DNA from: Sedimentitalea nanhaiensis DSM 24252
Lineage (GTDB): Bacteria; Pseudomonadota; Alphaproteobacteria; Rhodobacterales; Rhodobacteraceae
NCBI RefSeq assembly: GCF_000473225.1
Contig: NZ_KI421509.1
Span: 881,521 to 945,520 of the forward strand
Direction of reading: 5' to 3'
DNA length: 64,000 nt
The first letter of the stretch is position 1, and the number at the start of each line of letters is the position of its first letter. The notes below the pieces were generated by a model, which saw only the letters and a list, made by a program, of their open reading frames with translations, made no database searches and had not been told where the DNA came from. Of this stretch, positions 56,729 through 64,000 are shown piece by piece. A program made the translations under genes and the position numbers.

Positions 56729-57474
56729 TGGCTATTTCTCTTGCATCTCTGCGCACCACCTCGGTGCTCCAGCCGCCGCGCATCCTGATCCACGGGGTTG
56801 CCGGGGTCGGAAAATCCACCTTCGCGGCTGACGCTGGCGCGCCGGTGTTCATCATGACCGAGGACGGTCTCGGCAAATTGCAGGTCCCGCATTTTCCGTT
56901 GGCGACCAGCTATGCTGAAGTGGCGGAAGCGCTCGACGCATTGCTGGATGAAGATCACGATTATGGGACCGTCGTTGTTGACAGCGTAGACTGGCTCGAG
57001 CCGCTGATCTGGGCTGAAGCGTGCAAACGCAACGGCTGGCAGTCGATCGAAACCCCGGGCTTTGGCAAGGGCTACGCCGAGGCTCTGACCGTCTGGCGCG
57101 AATATCTCGATAAGCTGAATGCGCTTCGCGATCGGAAGGGCATGGTGGTTATCCAGATTGCCCACACCGACATCAAGCGTTTCGACAGCCCCGAGCACGA
57201 ACCCTACGACCGGTATGTGATCAAGCTGCAGACCCGCGCCTCGGCGCTGCTGCAGGAGCATTCCGATGTGGTGCTCTTCGCGAACTACCAGATCTCGGTC
57301 GCAAAATCTGATGTCGGCTTCAACAAGAAGGTGACCCGGGCGCTCGGGTCTGGTGCGCGTGTCATGCACACCGAAGAGCGTCCCGCCTTCCTCGCCAAGA
57401 ACCGTTACGGCCTGCCGGACACCCTGCCGCTCGAGTGGTCAGAGTTCCTCGCAGCCATGCCCCAACCTGAATAA
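56728..57474 (+). CDS. Sak4-like phage ATPase (RecA-related)
   Basis: 248 residues. Walker A GVAGVGKST at residues 23-31, Walker B TVVVDSVDWLEPL. This fits the AAA_24/Sak4 group, which promotes single-strand annealing in phage recombination together with a single-strand binding protein. The next gene (DUF669) is the usual partner. Confidence 0.83.
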   Translation: MAISLASLRTTSVLQPPRILIHGVAGVGKSTFAADAGAPVFIMTEDGLGKLQVPHFPLATSYAEVAEALDALLDEDHDYGTVVVDSVDWLEPLIWAEACKRNGWQSIETPGFGKGYAEALTVWREYLDKLNALRDRKGMVVIQIAHTDIKRFDSPEHEPYDRYVIKLQTRASALLQEHSDVVLFANYQISVAKSDVGFNKKVTRALGSGARVMHTEERPAFLAKNRYGLPDTLPLEWSEFLAAMPQPE

Positions 57475-57497
57475 TCCGCACCTGAAAGGATACGACC

Positions 57498-57998
57498 ATG
57501 GCACGTTTTGACGCCGCATTTGATGCCTCGGGCATCGAGCCCACCACCGCCTATGAGCTGCTGCCCGCAGGCAAATACAGTGCCCAGATCGTCGAGAGCG
57601 AGATGCGCGTGACCCGCAACGGCATGGGCCAGTTCCTCTGGCTGATGCTGGATATTCTGGATGGCCCGCACAAGGGCCGGAAGATCTTCGACCAGCTGAA
57701 TCTGGTGAACCCGAACCCGACCACGGTCGAGATTGCGCAGCGGACGCTGTCGGCGATCTGCCATGCGACGGGCAAGATGCAGGTCAGCGACAGCGAGGAA
57801 CTGCACCTCATCCCGATGACGATCCAGGTGACGGTGAAGCCGCCCAAGAACGGCTACGGGGAGAGCAATGCGATCCGCTACATGACGCCGGAACAGGGCA
57901 TGGCCGCACCGCAAGCGGTGAAGAAAGCCCAGACTGCCGGGGACTCAGCAGCAGCCCCGGCCAAGATGGCCTCCGCTCCCTGGAACAAGAAGGGCTGA
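57498..57998 (+). CDS. DUF669 protein (single-strand-binding-like)
   Basis: 166 residues. DUF669 core LLPAGKYSAQIVESEMRVT..., GHKGRKIFDQLNL-like segment and NPNPTTVEIAQRTLSAIC, with a flexible Ala/Pro tail. Members are thought to be single-strand DNA-binding partners of Sak4/Erf recombinases. A GAAAGGA site lies before the ATG. Confidence 0.82.
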   Translation: MARFDAAFDASGIEPTTAYELLPAGKYSAQIVESEMRVTRNGMGQFLWLMLDILDGPHKGRKIFDQLNLVNPNPTTVEIAQRTLSAICHATGKMQVSDSEELHLIPMTIQVTVKPPKNGYGESNAIRYMTPEQGMAAPQAVKKAQTAGDSAAAPAKMASAPWNKKG

Positions 57999-58061
57999 TG
58001 CTCCGCGCTGCTCCGCCCTTGTTCGCCGGGGCAGCGCCCAAACACATCTGAGGATATTTCC

Positions 58062-58424
58062 ATGACTGATCTGACCAACGCGGCCCCTGTGGCCGTGATC
58101 AGCCCCGGCTTGCCTGAAGACCAGCGCCGGTTGATCGAACTCGACGACGATATTGCCAAGATCCGCACACAGATCGCGACCGCCGATCTGGCACGCCAGC
58201 GGTGCCAAAAACCCATCGACCCCGACTGGTTCCACCGGGCGCGGACTGCGCTGCGCCATCTTTGCCGCGAACGGGCAGAACTGCTCGCGAAAGGCACCGG
58301 CCGCCGTCGCCGTGAAAAGCTGAAGGACGCGCTGCTTGACGTTCTGCGTGACCGGCATGACCCGGAGACCTGGAGCGGCATTCTGGCCGAGGCCCAAGCC
58401 CGTAGCGAACGGGAGGGCTTGTGA
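58062..58424 (+). CDS. Unknown small helical protein
   Basis: 120 residues with a long charged helix region (ELDDDIAKIRTQIATADLA) and a basic C-terminal half. No family recognised. Its stop overlaps the next start (TGATG). Confidence 0.65.
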   Translation: MTDLTNAAPVAVISPGLPEDQRRLIELDDDIAKIRTQIATADLARQRCQKPIDPDWFHRARTALRHLCRERAELLAKGTGRRRREKLKDALLDVLRDRHDPETWSGILAEAQARSEREGL

Positions 58425-59368
58425 TGGCTGATCTTCCCGCACCACCCACGCCGACACTGACGGCGATCTATGCGTCTTATGAGGCGCGGCAGGGCGATGG
58501 CTTTCGCGATCACCTCGGCGCGTCGATCATCGGTAAATCCTGCGCACGCGCGCTCTGGTATGATTTCCGCTGGGTGACGCCTTCACACCATTCCGGCCGC
58601 CTGCTGCGTCTCTTCGAGACCGGCCAACTGGAAGAGGACCGTATGGTCCGCAACCTGCGCGCCACCGGTGCGACGGTGCTTGAGGTTGATCCGGACACTG
58701 GCCGCCAGTTCCGTGTCGAAGCCCATGGCGGTCATTTCGGCGGCTCGCTCGATGGTGTCGCCCTCGGGCTGCTTGAGGCCCCGAAGACCTGGCACGTGCT
58801 CGAGTTCAAGACGCATTCGGCGAAGAGCTTTGCCGACTTGATTGCAAAAGGCGTGGTGCTGTCCAAGCCCCAGCACGCCGCGCAGATGCAGATCTACATG
58901 CACCTGACCGGCATCACCCGCGCGCTATACGTCGCAGTCTGTAAAGACACGGACGAGCTGCATGTCGAGCGGATCGAAGCCGATCCCGCCATGGCTGAGC
59001 GGCTCCTTGAAAAGGCCGGTCGGGTCATCTTCGCCCAGCACCCGCCCGCGCGGATCAGCGAGGACCCGGCCTGGTTCGAGTGTCGATTCTGCGATCATCA
59101 TGCCGCCTGTCACGAGGGGGACGGGGCCGCCGTGAATTGCCGATCCTGCCTGCACGCGACGCCGATCGAAGGCGGGTGGCACTGCGCCCGCCACGTCCAA
59201 ATGCTGGCTCCACCCGAGCAGCGCGCCGCCTGCGGCAAACATCTCTTCATCCCCGATCTCGTGCCGGGTGAGGTCGTCGATGCGGGAGAGGATATCGTCA
59301 CCTACCGCATGGCTGATGGCTCCTCCTGGTCAAATGACGCCCGTATCACGGAGGCCGCGCCATGCTGA
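58424..59368 (+). CDS. Cas4/RecB-like PD-(D/E)XK exonuclease
   Basis: 314 residues. Nuclease motif: Asp110 in GGSLDGV and Glu127-x-Lys129 in LEFKT, then QMQIYM. Cys40 (GKSCARALW) with a C-terminal cluster (FECRFCDHHAACH) matches the iron-sulfur ligands of Cas4/AddB-type nucleases; four more cysteines follow. Likely a phage-type exonuclease making single-strand ends for Sak4. Confidence 0.85.
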   Translation: MADLPAPPTPTLTAIYASYEARQGDGFRDHLGASIIGKSCARALWYDFRWVTPSHHSGRLLRLFETGQLEEDRMVRNLRATGATVLEVDPDTGRQFRVEAHGGHFGGSLDGVALGLLEAPKTWHVLEFKTHSAKSFADLIAKGVVLSKPQHAAQMQIYMHLTGITRALYVAVCKDTDELHVERIEADPAMAERLLEKAGRVIFAQHPPARISEDPAWFECRFCDHHAACHEGDGAAVNCRSCLHATPIEGGWHCARHVQMLAPPEQRAACGKHLFIPDLVPGEVVDAGEDIVTYRMADGSSWSNDARITEAAPC

Positions 59369-61101
59369 CCCTGCGCCCATACCAAAACGCTGCGATCTCT
59401 TCGATCTACGGCTATTTCCAGACCAACACCGGCAATCCGCTGGTGGTCATTCCGACAGCTGGGGGCAAAAGCCTGGTCATGGCCGCCTTCATCGAAGGCG
59501 TGCTGAAGGCCTGGCCCGATCAGCGCATCCTGATCGTGACCCATGTGCGCGAGCTGATCGCGCAGAACTATGCCGAGATGATCGGCCTTTGGCCTGACGC
59601 GCCAGCGGGCATCTATTCGGCGGGTCTGGGTAAGCGCGAGGCGCAGGCGCGCGTCTTGTTCGCAGGCATCCAGTCGATCCATCGCCGGGCCCGCGAAATC
59701 GGCCACACCGATCTGGTGCTGATCGACGAGGCCCATCTGATCCCGGGCAAATCAAGCACCATGTATCGGCGTTTTCTCGATGCGCTGAGCGCGATCAACC
59801 CGGCGCTGAAGGTAATCGGTCTGACGGCCACGCCGTTTCGGCTCGACAGCGGCATGCTGCATGAAGGCAAGAACGCGCTCTTTACGGACATCGCCTACGA
59901 AGCCCCGGTCCGCGACCTGATCGATCAGGGCTTTCTAAGCCCGCTTGTTTCAAAGCAGCCCGCCACCCGGCTTGATGTGTCGAAAGTTGGCAGTCGTGCC
60001 GGTGACTTCATTGCCCGCGACCTGGCAGCGGCGGTCGACCAGGAGGCGACCACCCGGGCGGCAGTCACCGAGATCATCGACTATGGCAAGGATCGGAAAT
60101 CCTGGCTGGCTTTCTGTTCGGGTGTCGATCACGCCCGCCATGTCGCTGAGGAATTCGGACGTCAGGGTATCACCTGTCAGACGATTTTCGGGGACACACC
60201 CAAGGACGAGCGAGATGCCATCATCGCCGCGTTCAAGCGGGGCGAAATCCGCGCGTTGGCGTCGATGGGCGTGCTGACTACCGGCTTCAACGCCCCGGCC
60301 GTCGATCTCATTGCGCTCCTGCGTCCGACGCAATCGGCCGGGCTCTATGTCCAGATGGTCGGTCGAGGCACGCGTCTGGCACCGGGCAAGGAGAACTGCC
60401 TCGTTCTGGATTTCGCGGGCAATGTTCGACGCCACGGGCCGATCGATCTGGTGCGTCCGAAACGTCCCGGCGAGAATGGCGGGGGCGAGGCACCCACAAA
60501 GGTCTGCCCCATGTGTGAGAGCATAGTGGCGCTCTCGGCCACCGAATGTCCGGACTGCGGCTATGAATTCCCGGCCCGTGAGGTGAAGATTGCGCCGACC
60601 GCAGCCACGCTGCCGGTCCTGTCGCCAAAAGCGTCTCAATGGCTGCAGGTGAGCGGCGTATCCTACACCCGACACGACAAACGCGGCGGGCGGCCGTCGC
60701 TCAAGGTCACTTACAGCTGCGGTCTTGCCACCTACAGCGAATGGGTCTGTTTCGAGCATAAGGGCTATGCGCGCCAGAAGGCCGCCGATTGGTGGCGCAA
60801 ACGTGCACCAGGTCTGCCCGTTCCGCTTAGCGTGAATGAGGCCATTGCGCAGGCAAACCGTCTCACGCGCCCAAGCGAAATCTCGGTCCGTCCATCGGGC
60901 CGCTATTTTGAAATCTCCGGCTACAGGTTCGATCCATGCGCCAAATCCACCCCGGCCTCTGCGCCGTCTGCCACCGGGAACCTCGCGGCTTTGGCTGGTT
61001 CAACCCGATCTTCCGGATCTCGGACCAGCGAAGGGACGCAAGCCGCAAGCGCCTCTGCTCTCGCGCCTGCCAGGACATCTGCCATGGGAGGAAGGGCATG
61101 A
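59362..61101 (+). CDS. DEAD/DEAH-box superfamily 2 helicase
   Basis: 579 residues. Walker A PTAGGKS (31-37), DEAH box LVLIDEAH, TATPFRL, motif V LTTGFNAP and motif VI QMVGRGTRL, then a four-cysteine zinc knuckle (CPMCES...CPDCGYEF). DNA unwinding in element replication. The last 55 residues are Ser/Ala-rich and coincide with the start of the DUF6511 gene in another frame, so the true 3' end may be earlier or the frame may be shifted. Confidence 0.88.
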   Translation: MLTLRPYQNAAISSIYGYFQTNTGNPLVVIPTAGGKSLVMAAFIEGVLKAWPDQRILIVTHVRELIAQNYAEMIGLWPDAPAGIYSAGLGKREAQARVLFAGIQSIHRRAREIGHTDLVLIDEAHLIPGKSSTMYRRFLDALSAINPALKVIGLTATPFRLDSGMLHEGKNALFTDIAYEAPVRDLIDQGFLSPLVSKQPATRLDVSKVGSRAGDFIARDLAAAVDQEATTRAAVTEIIDYGKDRKSWLAFCSGVDHARHVAEEFGRQGITCQTIFGDTPKDERDAIIAAFKRGEIRALASMGVLTTGFNAPAVDLIALLRPTQSAGLYVQMVGRGTRLAPGKENCLVLDFAGNVRRHGPIDLVRPKRPGENGGGEAPTKVCPMCESIVALSATECPDCGYEFPAREVKIAPTAATLPVLSPKASQWLQVSGVSYTRHDKRGGRPSLKVTYSCGLATYSEWVCFEHKGYARQKAADWWRKRAPGLPVPLSVNEAIAQANRLTRPSEISVRPSGRYFEISGYRFDPCAKSTPASAPSATGNLAALAGSTRSSGSRTSEGTQAASASALAPARTSAMGGRA

Positions 61102-61322
61102 TCGACCCCACTCCGAACGAGAGCGAGGCCATGAGCGTCGGCGGCCAACAAGGCGGTGAATACCTCGAGAGCATAGGTAAATCCGATTTAACGACGCTGA
61201 CCGAGACCGAGTGGGACCGCTTCATCGACGCGGTCGTCACCGGATATTGCGACCACCTGCGGGAGCTTGCGGCCAAGGACCGCACGCGGCTCGACGGGAT
61301 GAGCCCGGAGGTGCCCTTCTGA
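60936..61322 (+). CDS. DUF6511 zinc-finger protein
   Basis: 128 residues. CAVCHREPRGFGWF and RLCSRACQDIC supply four to five zinc-ligand cysteines, as in DUF6511. It overlaps the helicase by 166 bases out of phase. Its stop overlaps the primase start (TGATG). Role unknown; present in the same place in related elements. Confidence 0.78.
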   Translation: MRQIHPGLCAVCHREPRGFGWFNPIFRISDQRRDASRKRLCSRACQDICHGRKGMIDPTPNESEAMSVGGQQGGEYLESIGKSDLTTLTETEWDRFIDAVVTGYCDHLRELAAKDRTRLDGMSPEVPF

Positions 61323-63481
61323 TGGCCGAGACATCCTACATGGCGCGTTTCGGCGCGCGGCTGGTCACCAACGGCTATGCCATTCTGCCGATTGGCCCGG
61401 GCACCAAGAAGCCGGGGCGGTTCCAACGAGGGGCCTGGACCGATTATCCAGAATGGAACCGGCATGCAGAGCGCCCCACGACCGAGGTGGAGGTGACGAC
61501 ATGGTCGGCTTGGCCCGAGTGCGGCATCGGGATCGTTGGCGGCGCAGTTGCTGCTGTCGACATCGATATCGTCGAGGATCCTGAATTGGCGCTCCAGATC
61601 GAGCAACTTGCGCGCCAACGGCTGGGCGATACGCCCGCCTTGCGCATTGGTCGCGCCCCAAAGCGCATGCTGATTTACCGCACGGCCGCGCCGTTCCGGG
61701 GAATCAAGCACCACCCTTTGGAAGTGCTCTGCCTCGGCCAGCAGTTCCTTGCTTATGCCGATCATCCGGACACGTGCGCCCCCTATGTCTGGCCCGAGGA
61801 AGGGCTGGCTGATCTCGACATCACCGATCTGCCAGAAATCACCACCGAGACAGCAGCCGCATTCTTGGACGAGGCTTATGCGCTGCTCCCCGAGTCGTTA
61901 CGGCAGCGAGGGTTTTCAGCCATGTCGCCTGCGGCAGAACACCTGCGTAGCCATAACCAGGTCGGTACAAGGCCTGCCATCCAGGCGGCGTTGGAATGGT
62001 TGCCCAACCTGGAACTCGACTACGACAGCTGGATGCGGGTTGGTATGGCCCTGAAGGGCGCGCTCGGTGAAGCCGGTAAAGACCTGTTCACGGATTGGTC
62101 AGCGCAGGCTGCGAAGGACGTACCCGCGACCACCGCCAAGGCGTGGACGAGCTTCAAACCCGATCGCATCGGGGCTGGTACGATCTATCACCTCGCCATG
62201 GAGCGCGGCTGGCAGCCTGACGCATCGCTGCGGCTTGATGGGTCTATGGCCTGCGACGGCAAGCATCCAGCGGCGGGGCTGTTGTCGAGGCTGGATGGTC
62301 ATCCTGAAGAAGGCGTCGAAACCCCGGCGAGCTCGCCGTTCACGCTGGAGATGCCCGACGGGCTGGTGGGTGATTTGACGGATTACATGCTGTCGACGGC
62401 CCGGCGACCGCAGCCGCTTTTGTCGCTCGGAGCGAGCCTCTGTGCGATCGGCGCTCTGATGGGGCGGCAGTATCGGACCGAAAGCAACCTGCGTTCGAAC
62501 CTGTATGTCGTCGGCATCGCCGACAGCGGGTCGGGGAAAAACCACGCCCGCGAGATCATCAACGAGGTCTTCTTCGAGGCGGGGCTGGCGCATCATCTCG
62601 GTGGCAACAAGATCGCCTCCGGGGCGGGTCTTCTGACCGCGCTGCACCGCCAGCCCGCGATCCTGTTCCAGATCGACGAATTCGGCATGTTCCTGGCGGC
62701 GGCAGCCGATCGACGGCGCAGTCCGCGTCATATCACCGAGATCCTCGACAACATGACCGAGCTCTATACCGCAGCGGGCGGAATCTTTCTCGGCGCGGAA
62801 TACGCCAACCGTGATGGGTCGAACGAACGGCGCGACATCGTTCAGCCCTGTCTTTGCGTCTATGGCACCACGACGCCCTTGCACTTCTGGGGCGCGCTGC
62901 AGGGGGCAAATGTGGTCGATGGCTCGCTCGCTCGGTTTCTGATCCTGCCCAGCGACGAGGATTACCCGGACGAGAACATCGCCGTTGGGATCCGCCAGGC
63001 ACCGCAAGCACTGATCCACGGATTGCAGGGCGTGGCCGCTGGGGGTGGGCACCAGAAGGGCAATCTTGCGGGCAAGACGGCCGATCAGAACACGACAGTA
63101 AATCCGACCATCGTGCCCATGACCGATGAAGCGAGGGCGCGTTTCAAGGCGCTGAGTGCCGAATTGACGGAGGAATTGCGGGCTGCAGCCGGGACAGCAT
63201 TCACAGCGATCCTGGCTCGCATTGGTGAAAACGCGTTGAAGCTGGCGCTGATCGTAGCGGTTGGGCGCGACCCGGCAAAACCCGAGATCGACCTCTCGGT
63301 GGCGGACTGGGCTATCGACTTCGTGCGCCACTATGCGCGGCAGACCATGGAGGCAGTTGAGCGCCACGTGGCCGACACAGAGACCGAAGCCCACCTGAAA
63401 CGGCTTAAGGAGGTAATCCGCGCAGCAGGAGCGAACGGGATTACCAAGTCGGAAATCACGCGTGCTGTTGATTGTCGCTGA
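61322..63481 (+). CDS. Primase-polymerase / helicase, 3' end cut by an IS element
   Basis: 719 residues. N-terminal bifunctional primase-polymerase domain with the catalytic DxD at 80-82 (AVAAVDIDIVED), then a PriCT-like part (about 210-295) and a DUF3987/DUF927-like helicase domain with Walker A ADSGSGKN (400-407) and ILFQIDEFG as Walker B. The last codons (DCR, stop) lie in the IS21 end that begins at 63473, so the natural C-terminus is missing. Probably the replication initiator of the element. Confidence 0.85.
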   Translation: MAETSYMARFGARLVTNGYAILPIGPGTKKPGRFQRGAWTDYPEWNRHAERPTTEVEVTTWSAWPECGIGIVGGAVAAVDIDIVEDPELALQIEQLARQRLGDTPALRIGRAPKRMLIYRTAAPFRGIKHHPLEVLCLGQQFLAYADHPDTCAPYVWPEEGLADLDITDLPEITTETAAAFLDEAYALLPESLRQRGFSAMSPAAEHLRSHNQVGTRPAIQAALEWLPNLELDYDSWMRVGMALKGALGEAGKDLFTDWSAQAAKDVPATTAKAWTSFKPDRIGAGTIYHLAMERGWQPDASLRLDGSMACDGKHPAAGLLSRLDGHPEEGVETPASSPFTLEMPDGLVGDLTDYMLSTARRPQPLLSLGASLCAIGALMGRQYRTESNLRSNLYVVGIADSGSGKNHAREIINEVFFEAGLAHHLGGNKIASGAGLLTALHRQPAILFQIDEFGMFLAAAADRRRSPRHITEILDNMTELYTAAGGIFLGAEYANRDGSNERRDIVQPCLCVYGTTTPLHFWGALQGANVVDGSLARFLILPSDEDYPDENIAVGIRQAPQALIHGLQGVAAGGGHQKGNLAGKTADQNTTVNPTIVPMTDEARARFKALSAELTEELRAAAGTAFTAILARIGENALKLALIVAVGRDPAKPEIDLSVADWAIDFVRHYARQTMEAVERHVADTETEAHLKRLKEVIRAAGANGITKSEITRAVDCR

Positions 63482-63516
63482 GAACTGACCCGGCATTGTC
63501 ACCGAGACTTGACCCA
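63473..63516. repeat. IS21-type terminal direct repeats
   Basis: Two imperfect copies of about 20 bases starting 24 bases apart. IS21 transposases bind such multiple end repeats. Confidence 0.75.
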
Positions 63517-63538
63517 CCCAGCTGTTATGTTCTTTGCG

Positions 63539-64000
63539 TCATGATGGCGTCAATGCTGCTGTCTCCTTTCGTTTCTTTTTCGCTGTCTCCGAGCTGGCCT
63601 TGAACCGATAGCTGTCATTGCCGGTCTCCAGGATGTGGCAGCGGTGGGTAAGGCGGTCGAGTAGCGCGGTGGTCATTTTCGCATCGCCGAACACGCTGGC
63701 CCATTCGCTGAAGCTCAAGTTCGTGGTGATGACGACGCTGGTGCGCTCGTAGAGTTTACTGAGAAGGTGGAACAACAACGCGCCTCCCGAAGCGCTGAAC
63801 GGCAGATATCCCAACTCATCCAGGATCACCAAGTCGGTTTTCACCAGCGCCTCAGCGATCTTCCCCGCCTTGTTTTGGGCCTTTTCCTGCTCCAGCGCAT
63901 TGACCAACTCAACCGTCGAGAAGAAGCGGACGCGTTTACGGTGATGTTCGATCGCTTGGATGCCAAGAGCGGTGGCGACATGCGATTTCCCAGTTCCTGG
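63539..64000 (-). CDS. istB: IstB helper ATPase of IS21, truncated at its N-terminus by the window edge
   Basis: The frame stays open to base 64000; the translation begins [13 protein letters not shown], the Walker A loop, so about 100 N-terminal residues are outside. Walker B is in [13 protein letters not shown], then [10 protein letters not shown] and [13 protein letters not shown], all typical of IstB. It is an AAA protein that directs the IstA transposase. Confidence 0.95.
   Translation of the reverse strand, partial: PGTGKSHVATALGIQAIEHHRKRVRFFSTVELVNALEQEKAQNKAGKIAEALVKTDLVILDELGYLPFSASGGALLFHLLSKLYERTSVVITTNLSFSEWASVFGDAKMTTALLDRLTHRCHILETGNDSYRFKASSETAKKKRKETAALTPS

Larger units (their letters stand above)
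49706..63472. mobile_element. Integrated phage- or plasmid-like element (limits approximate)
   Basis: Serine recombinase trio, XRE/ImmA control pair and a replication and recombination module form one gene set typical of integrative elements. Left limit taken at the recombinase trio; the DUF3883 and HEPN genes up to the tRNA may belong to it. The right limit is hidden by the IS and the window edge. No att repeats could be identified. Confidence 0.5.
63473..64000. mobile_element. IS21-family insertion sequence, one end
   Basis: The end carries two copies of a terminal repeat, TGTCGCTGAGAACTGACCC (63473-63491) and TGTCACCGAGACTTGACCCA (63497-63516), typical of IS21. It contains istB on the minus strand; istA should lie beyond the window. 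Inserted in the 3' end of the primase gene. Confidence 0.85.

Noticed and set aside
62099..63517. 472-residue open frame opposite the primase
   Set aside because: Shadow of the primase codons; no motif and no ribosome site.
1..64000. CRISPR array
   Set aside because: No regularly spaced short direct repeats seen; the Cas4-like nuclease belongs to the phage-type recombination module.

Overview
The window is high-GC alphaproteobacterial DNA, most likely a marine member of the Roseobacter group (Rhodobacteraceae). The basis is the gene order alr-mlaE-mlaF-pqiA-radA-cvpA-(Hint)-purF, the tatABC-DUF815 operon, the surE-pcm-M23/LysM run, part of an ectoine-breakdown locus, and codon use. The species cannot be named from the sequence alone.

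Bases 1-18,400 are core chromosome in tightly packed, often overlapping operons. They cover cell wall (partial alr), lipid-asymmetry ABC subunits (MlaE/MlaF without an adjacent MlaD), DNA repair (RadA, AlkD-like), purine synthesis (PurF), SurE/Pcm and a murein-hydrolase-like lipoprotein, Tat export, a WYL regulator, an orphan ferric-type ABC ATPase and glutaminase. Bases 18,400-29,900 are catabolic and stress genes: an SDR, an ectoine hydrolase (DoeA) divergent from an AsnC/Lrp regulator and a DoeD-type aminotransferase, a catalase-like / unknown / Dyp-peroxidase operon, and a 1065-residue class III adenylate cyclase-ATPase-TPR protein.

Bases 30,000-47,300 are accessory and partly decayed. 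Intact genes are an SMP-30 lactonase, an Asp/Glu-racemase-like isomerase, an M24 peptidase, two unrelated phosphate transporters facing away from each other, a tandem pair of DUF1254 proteins, an AraC regulator and gamma-glutamyltransferase. Among them are an M20 amidohydrolase broken by a deletion and a frameshift, a broken AsnC-type C-terminal domain, a truncated AraC domain and a frameshifted cell-surface-type domain.

A tRNA-Ser(GGA) at 47,370-47,459 marks the start of a mobile region reaching the right edge. It holds a DUF3883 nuclease-like protein, a HEPN-domain protein, a serine-recombinase trio (HTH / recombinase / DUF2924 plus a small protein), and an XRE-ImmA pair facing a two-gene operon of unknown function across two palindromic operators whose centres are exactly 50 bp apart. 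Then follows a phage- or plasmid-like replication and recombination module: small HTH, Sak4-like ATPase, DUF669 protein, Cas4/RecB-like nuclease, DEAH helicase, DUF6511 protein, primase-polymerase/helicase. An IS21-family element cuts off the end of the primase gene and runs out of the window.

The best candidates for undescribed biology are the XRE/ImmA-controlled two-gene unit (52.3-55.9 kb) and the catalase-like / unknown / Dyp-peroxidase operon (23.5-26.6 kb).
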